NCBI GenBank assembly: GCA_047974805.1
Contig: JBKECS010000015.1
Coordinates: forward strand, 1 to 64,000
DNA from: JAJXUB01 sp047974805
GTDB taxonomy: Bacteria; Actinomycetota; Actinomycetes; Actinomycetales; Dermatophilaceae
Length of the DNA stretch: 64,000 nt
Reading direction: 5' to 3'
The notes under the pieces were generated by a model. It searched no databases and was not told the DNA's origin. It worked only from the letters and a program-made list of their open reading frames with translations. Numbering within the stretch: the first letter of the stretch is position 1; each line of letters begins with the position of its first letter. Shown here in pieces: positions 42,297 through 51,680 of this stretch. A program made the translations under genes and the position numbers.

Positions 42297-43978
42297 CGCT
42301 GGTCACTCCGTTCCTCGTGTTGCGGATCCTCCGGCTGCCTAGGGAACAGCCCGTCCGGAAGGCCGATGCCGTCCCAATTGAGCAGGTTGACCCGGCCGTG
42401 GGAGCTGCCACCACCGATGAGCTGGTTGTCGGCGCTGTCCGCACCTTGCCGGTTGCGCAGGATAGCGAGGTTCTGCGCGGCCACTCCGACGCCGGTGCCA
42501 GAACCCTCCCCGAACCTGGCGCCACCGTCGGCGGGGTACGCCTCCACCGGGCAGTCGGTGGCCAGCTCCTCGAGAGCGTGAGCCTGTTCGGCGTGGGCGG
42601 TGGGGATGACGTAGCGATCGGCATACTTGGCGATGGCCAGCAGCCGGAACATCTCGCGCAGTTCCTCCTCGCTCATGCCCACCGACGCCGGGATGTCCGA
42701 GCGGGTGGCACGTTCGAGGTTGACGTCCCGCATGTACGACCGCATTGCCGCCAAGGTGCGCAGTACCCGCTCGACCTGCGCGGTGTCGCCGGCGGTGAAC
42801 AAGTTCGCCAGGTACTCCACCGGGATCCGCAGCGCGTCGATCGCACCGAAGAGGTGGTCCCGATCCTCAGCGTCGGCTCCGGAGTCAGCCAGCGCATCGA
42901 CGACCGGCGACAGCGGTGGGATGTACCAGACCATGGGCATGGTGCGGTACTCCGGGTGGAGCGGCAGCGCGACCTTGTAGTCGAGGATGAGCCGTTTGAC
43001 CGGGCTGCGCCGGGCGGCCTCAATCCAGTCCCCCGGTATGCCGGCTTCTTCGGCTGCCTGCCGCACGGCCGGATCCTCCGGGTCGAGGAAGACGTCCAGC
43101 TGGGAGGCATATAGGTCCTGCTCATCCTCCGCGGTGGCCGCAGCCAGCACCTTGTCGGCGTCGTAGAGCATGAGCCCGATGTAGCGCAGCCGACCCACGC
43201 AGGTCTCCGAGCACACCGTCGGTATGCCGACTTCGACTCGCGGATAGCAGAAGGTGCACTTTTCGGCTTTGCCGGTGCGGTGGTTGAAGTAGACCTTCTT
43301 GTAGGGGCAGCCGGTGATGCACATCCGCCACCCGCGGCAGCGGTCCTGGTCCACCAGGACGATCCCGTCTTCAGCGCGTTTGTAGATGGCCCCCGATGGG
43401 CAGGAAGCGGCGCACGAGGGGTTGAGGCAGTGCTCGCAGATCCGAGGGAGGTAGAACATGAAGGTTTGTTCGAACTCCCAACGCACCTTCTCTTCGATGC
43501 CGGCAAGCATCGGGTCCTTGGCGGCGTGCTCGCGTGACCCGCCGAGGTCGTCGTCCCAGTTGGCACTCCAGGTGACGTTCATCGGTTTGCCGGAAATCAG
43601 CGAATAGGGCCGGGCCACCGGGAAGTTCTGCTGTGCCGGCGCGTTGAGCAGCGTGTCGTAGTCGTAGGTCCACGGCTCGTAGTAGTCGGTGATCGCCGGC
43701 ATCTTGGGGTTGGAGAAGATCGTGGCCAGCTTGCGGAACCGTCCCCCGGCCCGCAGCCGGAGCCGCCCCGAGCTCAACGTCCAGCCGCCGCGCCATTCCT
43801 CCTGGTCCTCGTAGCCGCGCGGATATCCACGCCCCGGCCGGGTCTCGACGTTGTTGAACCAGACGTATTCGGTCCCGGCCCGGTTGGTCCAGGCCTGCTT
43901 GCACGTGACCGAGCAGGTATGGCACCCGATGCACTTGTCGAGGTTCATCACCATCGCCAGCTGCGCCATGACTCGCAT
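42293..43978 (-). CDS. narH: Respiratory nitrate reductase beta subunit (iron-sulfur)
   Basis: 561 residues. Cysteine motifs for four clusters are visible: CIGCHTCSVTCKQAW near the start, CEHCLNPSCAASCPSGAIYK, GWRMCITGCPYKKVYFN and KCTFCYPRVEVGIPTVCSETC. The Trp in the third motif (GWRMC) is the NarH-type substitution that makes one site a 3Fe-4S cluster. The ATG at 43978 has AGAGGA upstream. The subunit relays electrons from NarI to NarG. It overlaps narJ by 4 nt. Confidence 0.95.
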   Translation of the reverse strand: MRVMAQLAMVMNLDKCIGCHTCSVTCKQAWTNRAGTEYVWFNNVETRPGRGYPRGYEDQEEWRGGWTLSSGRLRLRAGGRFRKLATIFSNPKMPAITDYYEPWTYDYDTLLNAPAQQNFPVARPYSLISGKPMNVTWSANWDDDLGGSREHAAKDPMLAGIEEKVRWEFEQTFMFYLPRICEHCLNPSCAASCPSGAIYKRAEDGIVLVDQDRCRGWRMCITGCPYKKVYFNHRTGKAEKCTFCYPRVEVGIPTVCSETCVGRLRYIGLMLYDADKVLAAATAEDEQDLYASQLDVFLDPEDPAVRQAAEEAGIPGDWIEAARRSPVKRLILDYKVALPLHPEYRTMPMVWYIPPLSPVVDALADSGADAEDRDHLFGAIDALRIPVEYLANLFTAGDTAQVERVLRTLAAMRSYMRDVNLERATRSDIPASVGMSEEELREMFRLLAIAKYADRYVIPTAHAEQAHALEELATDCPVEAYPADGGARFGEGSGTGVGVAAQNLAILRNRQGADSADNQLIGGGSSHGRVNLLNWDGIGLPDGLFPRQPEDPQHEERSDQR

Positions 43979-44017
43979 GAGCGGTATTCCTCTTTCGTTC
44001 GGTGGGAAAGTCGAGCG

Positions 44018-47000
44018 TCAGTACCGGACTGGTGAGGTCCGCTTGCGAATGACGGTGACCTCGTCGCGGTTGTTGCCGGTCGGGCCGATGTAGTTGAAGA
44101 AGTATGCAAGCTGGGCATACCCACCGATGATGTGGCTCGGTTTGATGAGGATCCGGGTCAACGAGTTGTGTATGCCGCCGCGGCGACCGTCCCGCTCGGT
44201 CAGTGGCACGTCGATGAGGCGATCCTGAGCGTGGTGCATATATACGGTGCCCTCCGGCATCCGGTGGGAGACCACCGCTCGCGCGGCGACCACACCGTTG
44301 CGGTTGACCGCTTCGATCCAGTCGTTGTCCGCCACGCCGATCTTCTCCGCGTCCCGGTCCGAAATCCACACGGTCTGACCCCCTCGGGAGAGGGACAGCA
44401 TGAAGAGGTTGTCCTGGTATTCGGAGTGGATCGACCACTTGTTGTGCGGGGTGAGGTAGCGCACGGAGACGCCGAGCTCGCTCTGCTGCCCGATCGGCTG
44501 CTCACCGAAGAGGCGCGTCATGTTCAGCGGTGGACGGAACACCGGCAACGCCTCCCCCATGCCGAGCATCCAGTCGTGATCGAGGTAGAACTGCTGCCGA
44601 CCGGTCAGGGTGTGGAACGGTTTGAGCCGTTCGATGTTGACGGTGAACGGGGCGTAGCGCCGCCCGCCCGACTCCGACCCGGACCATTCCGGAGAGGTGA
44701 TCACCGGCACCGGTGCCACCTGGGTATCGGCAAAGGTGATCTGTTTGCCCTCGTGTTCGGCGGACAGGTCGTGCAACCTCGTGCCGGTGCGCTGTTCGAG
44801 ATTGCGGAAGCCCACCGTGGCTAAATGGCCGTTGGACACACCGGACAGATGGAGGATGGCATCCGCGACGTGGATATCAGTTTCCAGCTTCGGCTGGCCC
44901 GCACCCGCGCCGGCGGTGGCGACACCGTTGCGGTGGCGCAGCAGGTCGACCTCCCGAGCGACGGCATACGGCACCCCCTTGGTGAGCATGCCGACCTTCT
45001 CCAGCAGCGGGCCGATCGAGGTCATCTTCTGATAGACCGCGCCGTAGTCCCGTTCCGCGACGGCCAGCACGGGCATGGTCTTGCCGGGGATGGGCTCGAT
45101 CTGTCCGGTGGCCCAGTCCTTGACCTCGCCGCGCGGGGTGGCCATGGCCTCGGGGGTGTCGTGCCACAGCGGTTTGGCGATGACGTCGCGGCGGGTGCCC
45201 AGGTGGTCCCTCGCCAGCTCGGAGAAGGCGGCAGCGATGGCCTTCCAGGCCTCCCAGTCGGTTTTGGACTGCCACGGTGGGGCGATCGCCGGGTTGAACG
45301 AGTGCACGAAGGGGTGCATGTCCGTGGTGTTGAGGTCATGCTTCTCATACCACGTGGCCGCGGGGAGGACGACATCCGAGAACAGCGTGCTGCTGGTCAT
45401 CCGGAAGTCCATCGTCATGAGCAGGTCGAGCTTGGCGTCGGGCACCTCATCCGGCCAGACGATGCCGCTGGGACGCTGCTCCGGTTCCGCCTGGGTCGCC
45501 GTGACCGCACTGTCGGTGCCCAGCAGATGGCGTAGGAAGTACTCGTTGCCTTTGGCGCTGGAGCCAAAGAGGTTGGCCCGCCAGAGACTGAGGATCCGCG
45601 GATGGTTCTCCGGCGCCTCGGGATCCTCGATCGCGAATTTCAGCGCTCCGCTGCGTAGTTGGTCGACGACGTATGCCGCCGGCTCCTGACCCGCAGCCTC
45701 GGCTTCGTCCGCGAGGGTGAGCGGGGACCGGTTGAAGGTCGGATAGCTGGGGGTCCAGCCCAGCCGGACCGATTGGGCGAGCAGATCCATGACCCCGCGA
45801 CCGGCGAAGACCCCGGTGCCGGCGTCGAGATCGTCCGCGGTAAAGGTGTCGTAGCGGTATTGGCTGGTGTTGACGTACCAGTACGCGGTTTGGTTCATGT
45901 GCCGTGGCGGACGCTGCCAGTCCAAAGCGAAGGCGATGTGCTGGAACCCCATGATCGGGCGGACCTTCTCCTGCCCGACGTAGTGGGCCCAGCCTCCGCC
46001 GTTTCGGCCCTGGCAGCCGGTGATGGTCGTGAGCACCAGCATCGCCCGGTAGATCTGGTCGGAGTGGAACCAGTGGTTGGTCCCGGCCCCCATGAGGATC
46101 ATGCCGCGCCCACCGGTGTCGATGGCGTTCTGTGCCCATTCTCGGGCGATGCGAATGACCTGCTGCGCCGGAACGCTGGTGATCTCCTCCTGCCAGGCCG
46201 GGGTGGCCGGGGTGGCCGGGTCGTCGTAGCCGGCGGGCCAGGTCCCGGGCAGGCCCGGGCGGGCAACGCCGTACTGGGCGAGCATGAGGTCGAGCACGGT
46301 GGTGACGAGGCGGCCACCGATCCGGCGCACCGGCACACCGCGAAGCACGGTTTCGACCTTGCCGTCGGCGGTGTCGAAACGGGGCAACGCCACGGTGGCG
46401 GTCTCGGCGGCCGTCCCGTCGGCCGGGTAACAGCTGAGCATCGGGTCGATGTCGCCGAGATCGAGGTTCCACTTCCCGGTGCCCTCTTCGCCGTAGCGGA
46501 AGCCGATGGACCCTCCGGGCACGGCCACCTGCTCGGTGCGGGCATCGAGCAGCACCGGCTTGAAGTCGGCATGGTCCGAGTCGGCCTCGGGGATGTCCAA
46601 GTCCGCAGCAACGACGTACTTGCCCGGCCGGTACGCCGTTCCGCCGTCGGTCTTCACCTGCGGGTCTTCGGTCAGGGTGATGAGGAAGGGCAGGTCGGTG
46701 AAGCGCTGGTTGTAGTCGGTGAAGAACGACACCGACGTGTCGACGAAGAATTCCTTAAGGATGACGTGGCCCATGGCCATGGCCAGTGCCCCGTCGGTTC
46801 CCGGGGCAGCCGGAACCCATTCATCGGCGAACTTGACGTTTTCGGCATAGTCCGGCGCGACGGCGACGACCTTTTGGCCCCGGTAGCGCGCCTCGGTCAT
46901 CCAGTGGGCGTCCGGGGTCCGGGTCATCGGGACGTTGGACCCCCACATAATGAGGTATCCGGCATCCCACCAGTCCCCCGACTCCGGCACATCGGTCTGG

Positions 47001-47734
47001 TCACCGAACATCTGTGGGGAGGCGTTCGGCAGGTCGGCGTACCAGTCGTAGAAGGAGAGCATCGGCGCCCCGATGAGTTCGAGGAAGCGAGCGCCGGAGG
47101 CATACGAGACCGGCGACATCGCCGGGATCGGGGAGAACCCAGCGATCCGGTCCGGTCCCCACCGTTTGATCGTGTAGACGTGCGCAGCGGCGACGAGTTC
47201 GACGACCTCTTCCCAGCTGGCCCGGACCAGGCCGCCCTTGCCGCGAGCGGAGGTGTATTGGCGGCGCTTGTCCTCATCCTGCACGATCGAGGCCCAGGCG
47301 ACGACCGGGTCACCACCGACCTCGCGCTTGGCCGTTCGAAACAGCTCGAGGAGCACGCCGCGGACATAGGGGTAGCGCACCCGGGTAGGCGAGTAGGTGT
47401 ACCAGCTGAACGCCGCACCGCGAGGACACCCGCGCGGTTCGTATTCCGGGCGGTCGGCGCCGGCCGAAGGGTAGTCGGTCTGCTGGGCCTCCCAGGTGAT
47501 GATGCCGTCCTTGACGTACACCTTCCACGAGCACGACCCAGTGCAGTTGACCCCGTGGGTGCTGCGAACGACCTTGTCGTGCGCCCACCGGTCCCGGTAG
47601 AAGGCGTCGCCGGCGCGGCCTCCGCTGCGGTAGATCGCCCGTTTGTCCTCCGAGACTTGCGCCGAGGTGAAGAACCGGCGGGTTCCCACCAGCGCATCCG
47701 TCAGCGGTCCGTCCAGCGCGGGGGTGGTCATCAT
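44018..47734 (-). CDS. narG: Respiratory nitrate reductase alpha subunit (molybdenum)
   Basis: 1238 residues, the usual size. The FS0 cluster site HGVNCTGSCSWKVYVKDG...CPRGA has the His ligand typical of NarG, and the Mo-ligating Asp is in YADLPNASPQMFGDQ. The protein reduces nitrate to nitrite in the cytoplasm. No twin-arginine export signal is present, as expected for the membrane-bound cytoplasm-facing enzyme. GAAGGAG lies just upstream; either of two adjacent ATGs (47734 or 47731) could start. The gene follows the HTH regulator by 51 nt on the same strand. Confidence 0.95.
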   Translation of the reverse strand: MMTTPALDGPLTDALVGTRRFFTSAQVSEDKRAIYRSGGRAGDAFYRDRWAHDKVVRSTHGVNCTGSCSWKVYVKDGIITWEAQQTDYPSAGADRPEYEPRGCPRGAAFSWYTYSPTRVRYPYVRGVLLELFRTAKREVGGDPVVAWASIVQDEDKRRQYTSARGKGGLVRASWEEVVELVAAAHVYTIKRWGPDRIAGFSPIPAMSPVSYASGARFLELIGAPMLSFYDWYADLPNASPQMFGDQTDVPESGDWWDAGYLIMWGSNVPMTRTPDAHWMTEARYRGQKVVAVAPDYAENVKFADEWVPAAPGTDGALAMAMGHVILKEFFVDTSVSFFTDYNQRFTDLPFLITLTEDPQVKTDGGTAYRPGKYVVAADLDIPEADSDHADFKPVLLDARTEQVAVPGGSIGFRYGEEGTGKWNLDLGDIDPMLSCYPADGTAAETATVALPRFDTADGKVETVLRGVPVRRIGGRLVTTVLDLMLAQYGVARPGLPGTWPAGYDDPATPATPAWQEEITSVPAQQVIRIAREWAQNAIDTGGRGMILMGAGTNHWFHSDQIYRAMLVLTTITGCQGRNGGGWAHYVGQEKVRPIMGFQHIAFALDWQRPPRHMNQTAYWYVNTSQYRYDTFTADDLDAGTGVFAGRGVMDLLAQSVRLGWTPSYPTFNRSPLTLADEAEAAGQEPAAYVVDQLRSGALKFAIEDPEAPENHPRILSLWRANLFGSSAKGNEYFLRHLLGTDSAVTATQAEPEQRPSGIVWPDEVPDAKLDLLMTMDFRMTSSTLFSDVVLPAATWYEKHDLNTTDMHPFVHSFNPAIAPPWQSKTDWEAWKAIAAAFSELARDHLGTRRDVIAKPLWHDTPEAMATPRGEVKDWATGQIEPIPGKTMPVLAVAERDYGAVYQKMTSIGPLLEKVGMLTKGVPYAVAREVDLLRHRNGVATAGAGAGQPKLETDIHVADAILHLSGVSNGHLATVGFRNLEQRTGTRLHDLSAEHEGKQITFADTQVAPVPVITSPEWSGSESGGRRYAPFTVNIERLKPFHTLTGRQQFYLDHDWMLGMGEALPVFRPPLNMTRLFGEQPIGQQSELGVSVRYLTPHNKWSIHSEYQDNLFMLSLSRGGQTVWISDRDAEKIGVADNDWIEAVNRNGVVAARAVVSHRMPEGTVYMHHAQDRLIDVPLTERDGRRGGIHNSLTRILIKPSHIIGGYAQLAYFFNYIGPTGNNRDEVTVIRKRTSPVRY

Positions 47735-47785
47735 GCTCCTTCAGGGGTCGGCCTGCCGATACCGATGGCACCGGCGGGTCGGTGG

Positions 47786-48517
47786 TTAGGTAGAGAAATC
47801 CGTGGGTGTCTTTAGGCGGGCCACGCATCGGTTGGCCGTGACGAACGGCTGCACAGAAACGTCGGCGGAGTCCTCGCCGAACTGCTTCATGGACTGGACG
47901 ATGAGCCCGTGGTGAACCCCACAGACGACGTCCTGGTTGGTCCTGGCCAGGTCGAAGAAGGGGCAGTCATGCAGTTGGACCTCGGCGACGCGCCCTCCGT
48001 CGGAGGTGGACATGTCCGGGTGGTAGCCCCATCGGGACAAGACGTCGACCATCTCACCAACGCGGGCGATCCACGTGCCGGCGGTCTGGGCGGACTCCCG
48101 CTCGGGGTGACTCGGGAGGTTCTCCCGGGCCCAGCGTTTGCCCGCCTCCTCCGCCGTCATGGCCCAGCCCTGGGCCGCCGAGGTCATGGCGTTGGCCAAC
48201 AGTCCGGCGAGCAGGCGCAGCGGGTCGCTGGTCGGCTCGGGGTCGGGAAGTTCGCTGATCTCGTATATCTTCCGCGGACGACCGGCGCCGTTCTGTCGTT
48301 CGAACCGGGCGGCAAGGACGTCTGCGGCGACGAGCTGGTCGAGATGAAACCGGACGGTGGTCACGTGCAGATCAACCACCTCGGATAGGTCGGCGGCGGT
48401 CAGCCCGGCGGGATCGGTTCGGGTCTTGGCCCGCTCGGAGAGGGCATCGACAAGCGCGCGACGTACCGGTGAGGCCAGCAGCGCAGCGGCGGTGTAGGAC
48501 GCGGTCGGACTCGCCAT
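47786..48517 (-). CDS. Winged-helix regulator with a three-cysteine C-terminal cluster site
   Basis: 243 residues. The N-terminal ArsR-like HTH (SPVRRALVDALSE then LSEVVDLHVTTVRFHLDQLV) is followed by a wing with RFERQNGAGRPRKIYEIS. The C-terminal part has C185 (HDCPFFDLA), C199 (VVCGVHHGLI) and C231 (NRCVARL), a spacing like SufR-type iron-sulfur repressors. GGAGGTG 8 nt upstream supports the ATG at 48517. Sitting between narGHJI and divergent narK, it probably controls nitrate respiration through an O2- or NO-sensitive cluster. The cluster is inferred from cysteine spacing. Confidence 0.8.
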   Translation of the reverse strand: MASPTASYTAAALLASPVRRALVDALSERAKTRTDPAGLTAADLSEVVDLHVTTVRFHLDQLVAADVLAARFERQNGAGRPRKIYEISELPDPEPTSDPLRLLAGLLANAMTSAAQGWAMTAEEAGKRWARENLPSHPERESAQTAGTWIARVGEMVDVLSRWGYHPDMSTSDGGRVAEVQLHDCPFFDLARTNQDVVCGVHHGLIVQSMKQFGEDSADVSVQPFVTANRCVARLKTPTDFST

Positions 48518-48662
48518 GAGCGGGGCACCTCCGGTCGCTCTCGATGTCAGATTCACCACCTTTAGCGGATGGTGTTCCTTTATATAACCACAACAGGTCC
48601 CGCCGGTGTAGCGTCATCACCGGAAGATTTTAGAGGAACTTAATCCCTTTAATGGAGAGGTC
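48518..48662. promoter_or_regulatory. Divergent nar regulatory region
   Basis: This 145-bp gap is markedly more A+T-rich than its surroundings, with TTTATATAACC at 48579-48589 and TTTTAGAGGAACTTAATCCC around 48628-48647. It must hold promoters for narK (plus strand) and for the regulator and probably narGHJI (minus strand). AATGGAGAGG gives the narK ribosome site. I could not define a clear inverted repeat by eye. Confidence 0.45.
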
Positions 48663-50057
48663 ATGGCGCCAACCACCACCGACACAGGCACCGGCACCGG
48701 CATACCCGTGACCGATCCGCAGTCCAGCGGCTCCGGTGCAGGGCGAGTTCTGTGGCTGTCCACCATCGCGTTCACGCTCATGTTCGCCGCCTGGCTGATG
48801 TTCGGCATCCTCGGAGTGCCGATCCAAAAGGAGTTCGGCCTCAGCGATACGCAGCTGTCCTGGATCAGCGCCGTGGCCGTGCTCAACGGGTCGATCTGGC
48901 GCCTACCAGCCGGAATGCTCACCGATCGGATCGGTGGCCGCAAGGTGATGACCGCGCTGCTAATCCTCACCGCGATCCCGGCATGGTTCGTCGCGCAGGC
49001 CCACAGCTACGGCGCCATCCTGGCTCTGGCCTTCCTCGTCGGCTTCGCCGGCAACTCCTTCAGCTCGGGGATCGCCTGGAACGCGGCCTGGCAGCCGCGG
49101 ACCCGCCAGGGCTTCGCGCTCGGCGTCTTCGGTGCGGGCAACGTCGGTGCGTCCGTGACCAAATTCATCGGACCCCCACTAATCGCGGGAACAGCCGGGG
49201 CGACCTACCTCGGTGGCAGGGTCGAGGGCGGTTGGCGTCTTGTGCCGGTCATCTATGCCGGTCTGCTGCTGCTCATGGCCGTGGTGTTGTGGTTCGCCAC
49301 CCCCGCGCGAGACCGCATGGCCGGGCAGAGCGCCACCATCGCCTCCCAGTTGGCGCCCCTGCGGCAGCTGCGGGCCTGGCGCTTCAGCCTCTACTACGTC
49401 GCCTTCTTCGGGGCATACGTCGCCCTGGCCGCCTGGCTGCCCAAGTACTACGTGGACAACTTCGGGGTGAGTCTGACGCAAGCGGGGTTGCTCACCGCAC
49501 TCTACATTTTCCCGGCCTCGCTGCTGCGCCCGGTCGGTGGCGCCTTCTCCGACCGGTGGGGCGCCCGCCGGGTGATGTACGGGGTGCTTGCCGTCATGCT
49601 CGTGACCACCGGGCTCCTTATGATGCCCAACGGTCATTTGGTCATCGACCACGCCGACGGCTCCGAGACAACCCACCTGCCGTATGCCCTCGGCATCCTC
49701 CCGTTCACCGTGCTGCTGGTCATCCTCGGCTCGGCCATGGGCATCGGCAAGGCTGCGGTCTATAAGCACATCCCCGAATACTTCCCCGAGAACGTCGGGT
49801 CCGTAGGTGGCCTGGTCGGCATGCTCGGTGGACTGGGCGGGTTCTTCCTGCCGCCACTGTTCGCCTACACGACGGCATGGACCGGCTTCCCCACCTCGAC
49901 GTTCTTCGTTCTCTTCGTCCTCGTGGCCGCCTGCGCCGTGTGGATGCACTGGACCATCGTGCGGATGTTGCACGAGGAATCCCCAGACCTGGCAGACAAG
50001 ATCGAACCCCTCACCCCCACGAGGGTCGGTCGTCACCAACCGACAGGAGTCGCGTGA
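48663..50057 (+). CDS. narK: Nitrate/nitrite MFS transporter (NarK1 type)
   Basis: 464 residues, about twelve membrane helices. It carries the nitrate-porter signatures GFAGNSFSSGIAWNAAWQPR and GIGKAAVYKHIPEYFPENVG, corresponding to the two nitrate-signature glycine-rich helices. Arginines in the middle helices (LNGSIWRLPAGML) probably bind the anion. It precedes a second narK-like gene with a 3-nt overlap. A nitrate/proton symport or nitrate/nitrite exchange role is by family. Confidence 0.9.
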   Translation: MAPTTTDTGTGTGIPVTDPQSSGSGAGRVLWLSTIAFTLMFAAWLMFGILGVPIQKEFGLSDTQLSWISAVAVLNGSIWRLPAGMLTDRIGGRKVMTALLILTAIPAWFVAQAHSYGAILALAFLVGFAGNSFSSGIAWNAAWQPRTRQGFALGVFGAGNVGASVTKFIGPPLIAGTAGATYLGGRVEGGWRLVPVIYAGLLLLMAVVLWFATPARDRMAGQSATIASQLAPLRQLRAWRFSLYYVAFFGAYVALAAWLPKYYVDNFGVSLTQAGLLTALYIFPASLLRPVGGAFSDRWGARRVMYGVLAVMLVTTGLLMMPNGHLVIDHADGSETTHLPYALGILPFTVLLVILGSAMGIGKAAVYKHIPEYFPENVGSVGGLVGMLGGLGGFFLPPLFAYTTAWTGFPTSTFFVLFVLVAACAVWMHWTIVRMLHEESPDLADKIEPLTPTRVGRHQPTGVA

Positions 50058-51451
50058 TGAGCACCCAGACACACCGGATCAAGGGCGACTGGCTGCAGTC
50101 GTGGGATCCCGAAGACGAAGGCAGCTGGGATAAGGCCCTGGCCTGGCGCACCCTGTGGATCACCACGTTCAGCCTCACCTTGTGCTTCGTCGCCTGGTTC
50201 CTCCCCAGTGCGATCGTCCCCAAGCTCAACGCCCTGGGCTATGAATGGACAAAATCCCAGCTGTACTGGCTCGCCGCCATGCCTGGGTTGGCCGGCGGGC
50301 TGCTTCGCCTTGCGTGGATGGTGCTCCCGCCGATCGTCGGCACCCGCAAGATGGTCGCGGCCACCTCGGTCCTGCTTATCGCGCCAACCCTCGGCTGGGG
50401 CGTCCGCGTGCAAAGCCCGACCGCGCCCTACTGGGAGCTGCTGACGTTGGCCTTCCTCGCCGGCATCGGTGGCGGTGCCTTCTCCGGGTTCATGCCCAGC
50501 ACCTCGTACTTCTTCCCGCGGGCCAAGCAGGGCACCGCCTTGGGTTTGCAGGCCGGCATCGGAAACTTCGGGGTATCCCTGGTCCAGCTGGCCACGCCCT
50601 GGCTCATCGGGTTCGCCATGGTCGGTTTCCTCGGCCACAGCCAGCAGATGCAGGTCGCCGGCAAGCCCGCCCGTGAGGTCTGGTATCAAAACGCCGCGTT
50701 CGTGTGGATCCCGCTCATGCTCATCGCCGGGATCCTCGCCTGGTACTTCCTGCGCTCGGTGCCGATCAAGGCCAACATCAAGCAGCAGTTCGACATCTTC
50801 TCCAACCAGGACACCTGGTGGATGACGCTGTTGTACATCATGACGTTCGGCACGTTCTCCGGGCTGGCCGCCCAGTTCGGCCTGCTCATGCAGAACCTCT
50901 ACGGCACGGGCAACACCGACATCGTCGCAGGAACCGGGGCGAGCGCTCAGGTGCTCATCGCGGGCTATGCCGTGCCCGACCCGGCCAGCTACGTCTTCCT
51001 CGGGGCCCTCGTCGGAGCCGGCGCCCGGGTGTTGTTCTCTCCACTGACCGACCGGATGGGTGGGGCTATCTGGACGCTCATCTCCGGGATCGGATTGTTC
51101 TTCTCGATCTTGTTCACCATGACGACGCTGACCCCTGATCTTTCCTCGGCCGACGCGCTGCACGGCGGCTTCATGAAGTTCCTGTGGGGCATGATCGCCA
51201 TCTTCCTCTTCTCCGGGATCGGCAACGCCTCGACGTTCAAGCAGATGCCGATGATCTTCGAGCGGCGCCAGGCCGGGGGCGTCATCGGGTGGACGGCGGC
51301 CATCGCCGCCTTCGGACCGTTCATCTTCGGTGTGGGGCTGACCTTGATGACCCCCTGGGCCTTCTACGCCATCGGGGCCGCCTGGGCGGTCATGTGTATC
51401 GCCATCACGTGGTGGAGGTATGCCCGCCCGGGAGCCCCGCGACCAAGCTAG
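50057..51451 (+). CDS. Nitrate/nitrite MFS transporter (NarK2 type)
   Basis: 464 residues, also twelve-helix MFS, but only distantly similar to its neighbour. It has an N-terminal extension IKGDWLQSWDPEDEGSWDKA, seen in the NarK2/NarU-type antiporter branch, then AAMPGLAGGLLRLAWMVLPP and GIGGGAFSGFMPSTSYFFPR. The ATG at 50057 shares its first base with the upstream TGA. A paired NarK1-NarK2 system is common for nitrate uptake plus nitrite export. An unusually perfect hairpin follows. Confidence 0.88.
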   Translation: MSTQTHRIKGDWLQSWDPEDEGSWDKALAWRTLWITTFSLTLCFVAWFLPSAIVPKLNALGYEWTKSQLYWLAAMPGLAGGLLRLAWMVLPPIVGTRKMVAATSVLLIAPTLGWGVRVQSPTAPYWELLTLAFLAGIGGGAFSGFMPSTSYFFPRAKQGTALGLQAGIGNFGVSLVQLATPWLIGFAMVGFLGHSQQMQVAGKPAREVWYQNAAFVWIPLMLIAGILAWYFLRSVPIKANIKQQFDIFSNQDTWWMTLLYIMTFGTFSGLAAQFGLLMQNLYGTGNTDIVAGTGASAQVLIAGYAVPDPASYVFLGALVGAGARVLFSPLTDRMGGAIWTLISGIGLFFSILFTMTTLTPDLSSADALHGGFMKFLWGMIAIFLFSGIGNASTFKQMPMIFERRQAGGVIGWTAAIAAFGPFIFGVGLTLMTPWAFYAIGAAWAVMCIAITWWRYARPGAPRPS

Positions 51452-51493
51452 CGGATCGTTCCGTCCCATCCGGGCGACCTCGAAAGTCCGCCT

Positions 51494-51535
51494 CGACCGG
51501 CAGATTCGATAACCACCAATCGAGTCTGCCGGTCG
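51494..51535. terminator. Strong 17-bp hairpin after the narK pair
   Basis: CGACCGGCAGATTCGAT (51494-51510) pairs with ATCGAGTCTGCCGGTCG (51519-51535) over 17 positions with one G-T wobble and an 8-nt AACCACCA loop. It is the most stable hairpin noticed in the window and lies 43 nt after the second narK gene. No U-tract follows. Confidence 0.7.
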
Positions 51536-51680
51536 GGCATTTCCCGTCGACGCCGGGGAGGGTGGCGCGCTCACGGCGAGCCCGGCACCATGGGCGGTAG
51601 GCAGGCGATCGGCCACGCCGGGCGCCTGGTAGGTGGGACAACCCGCCGAGTCCGGTTGCTTCCGACAAGGAGTCTCCCCC

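Noticed and set aside
45659..47815. 718-codon open frame on the plus strand opposite narG
   Set aside because: It is the antisense shadow of a clearly conserved narG in GC-rich DNA and shows no recognisable domain.
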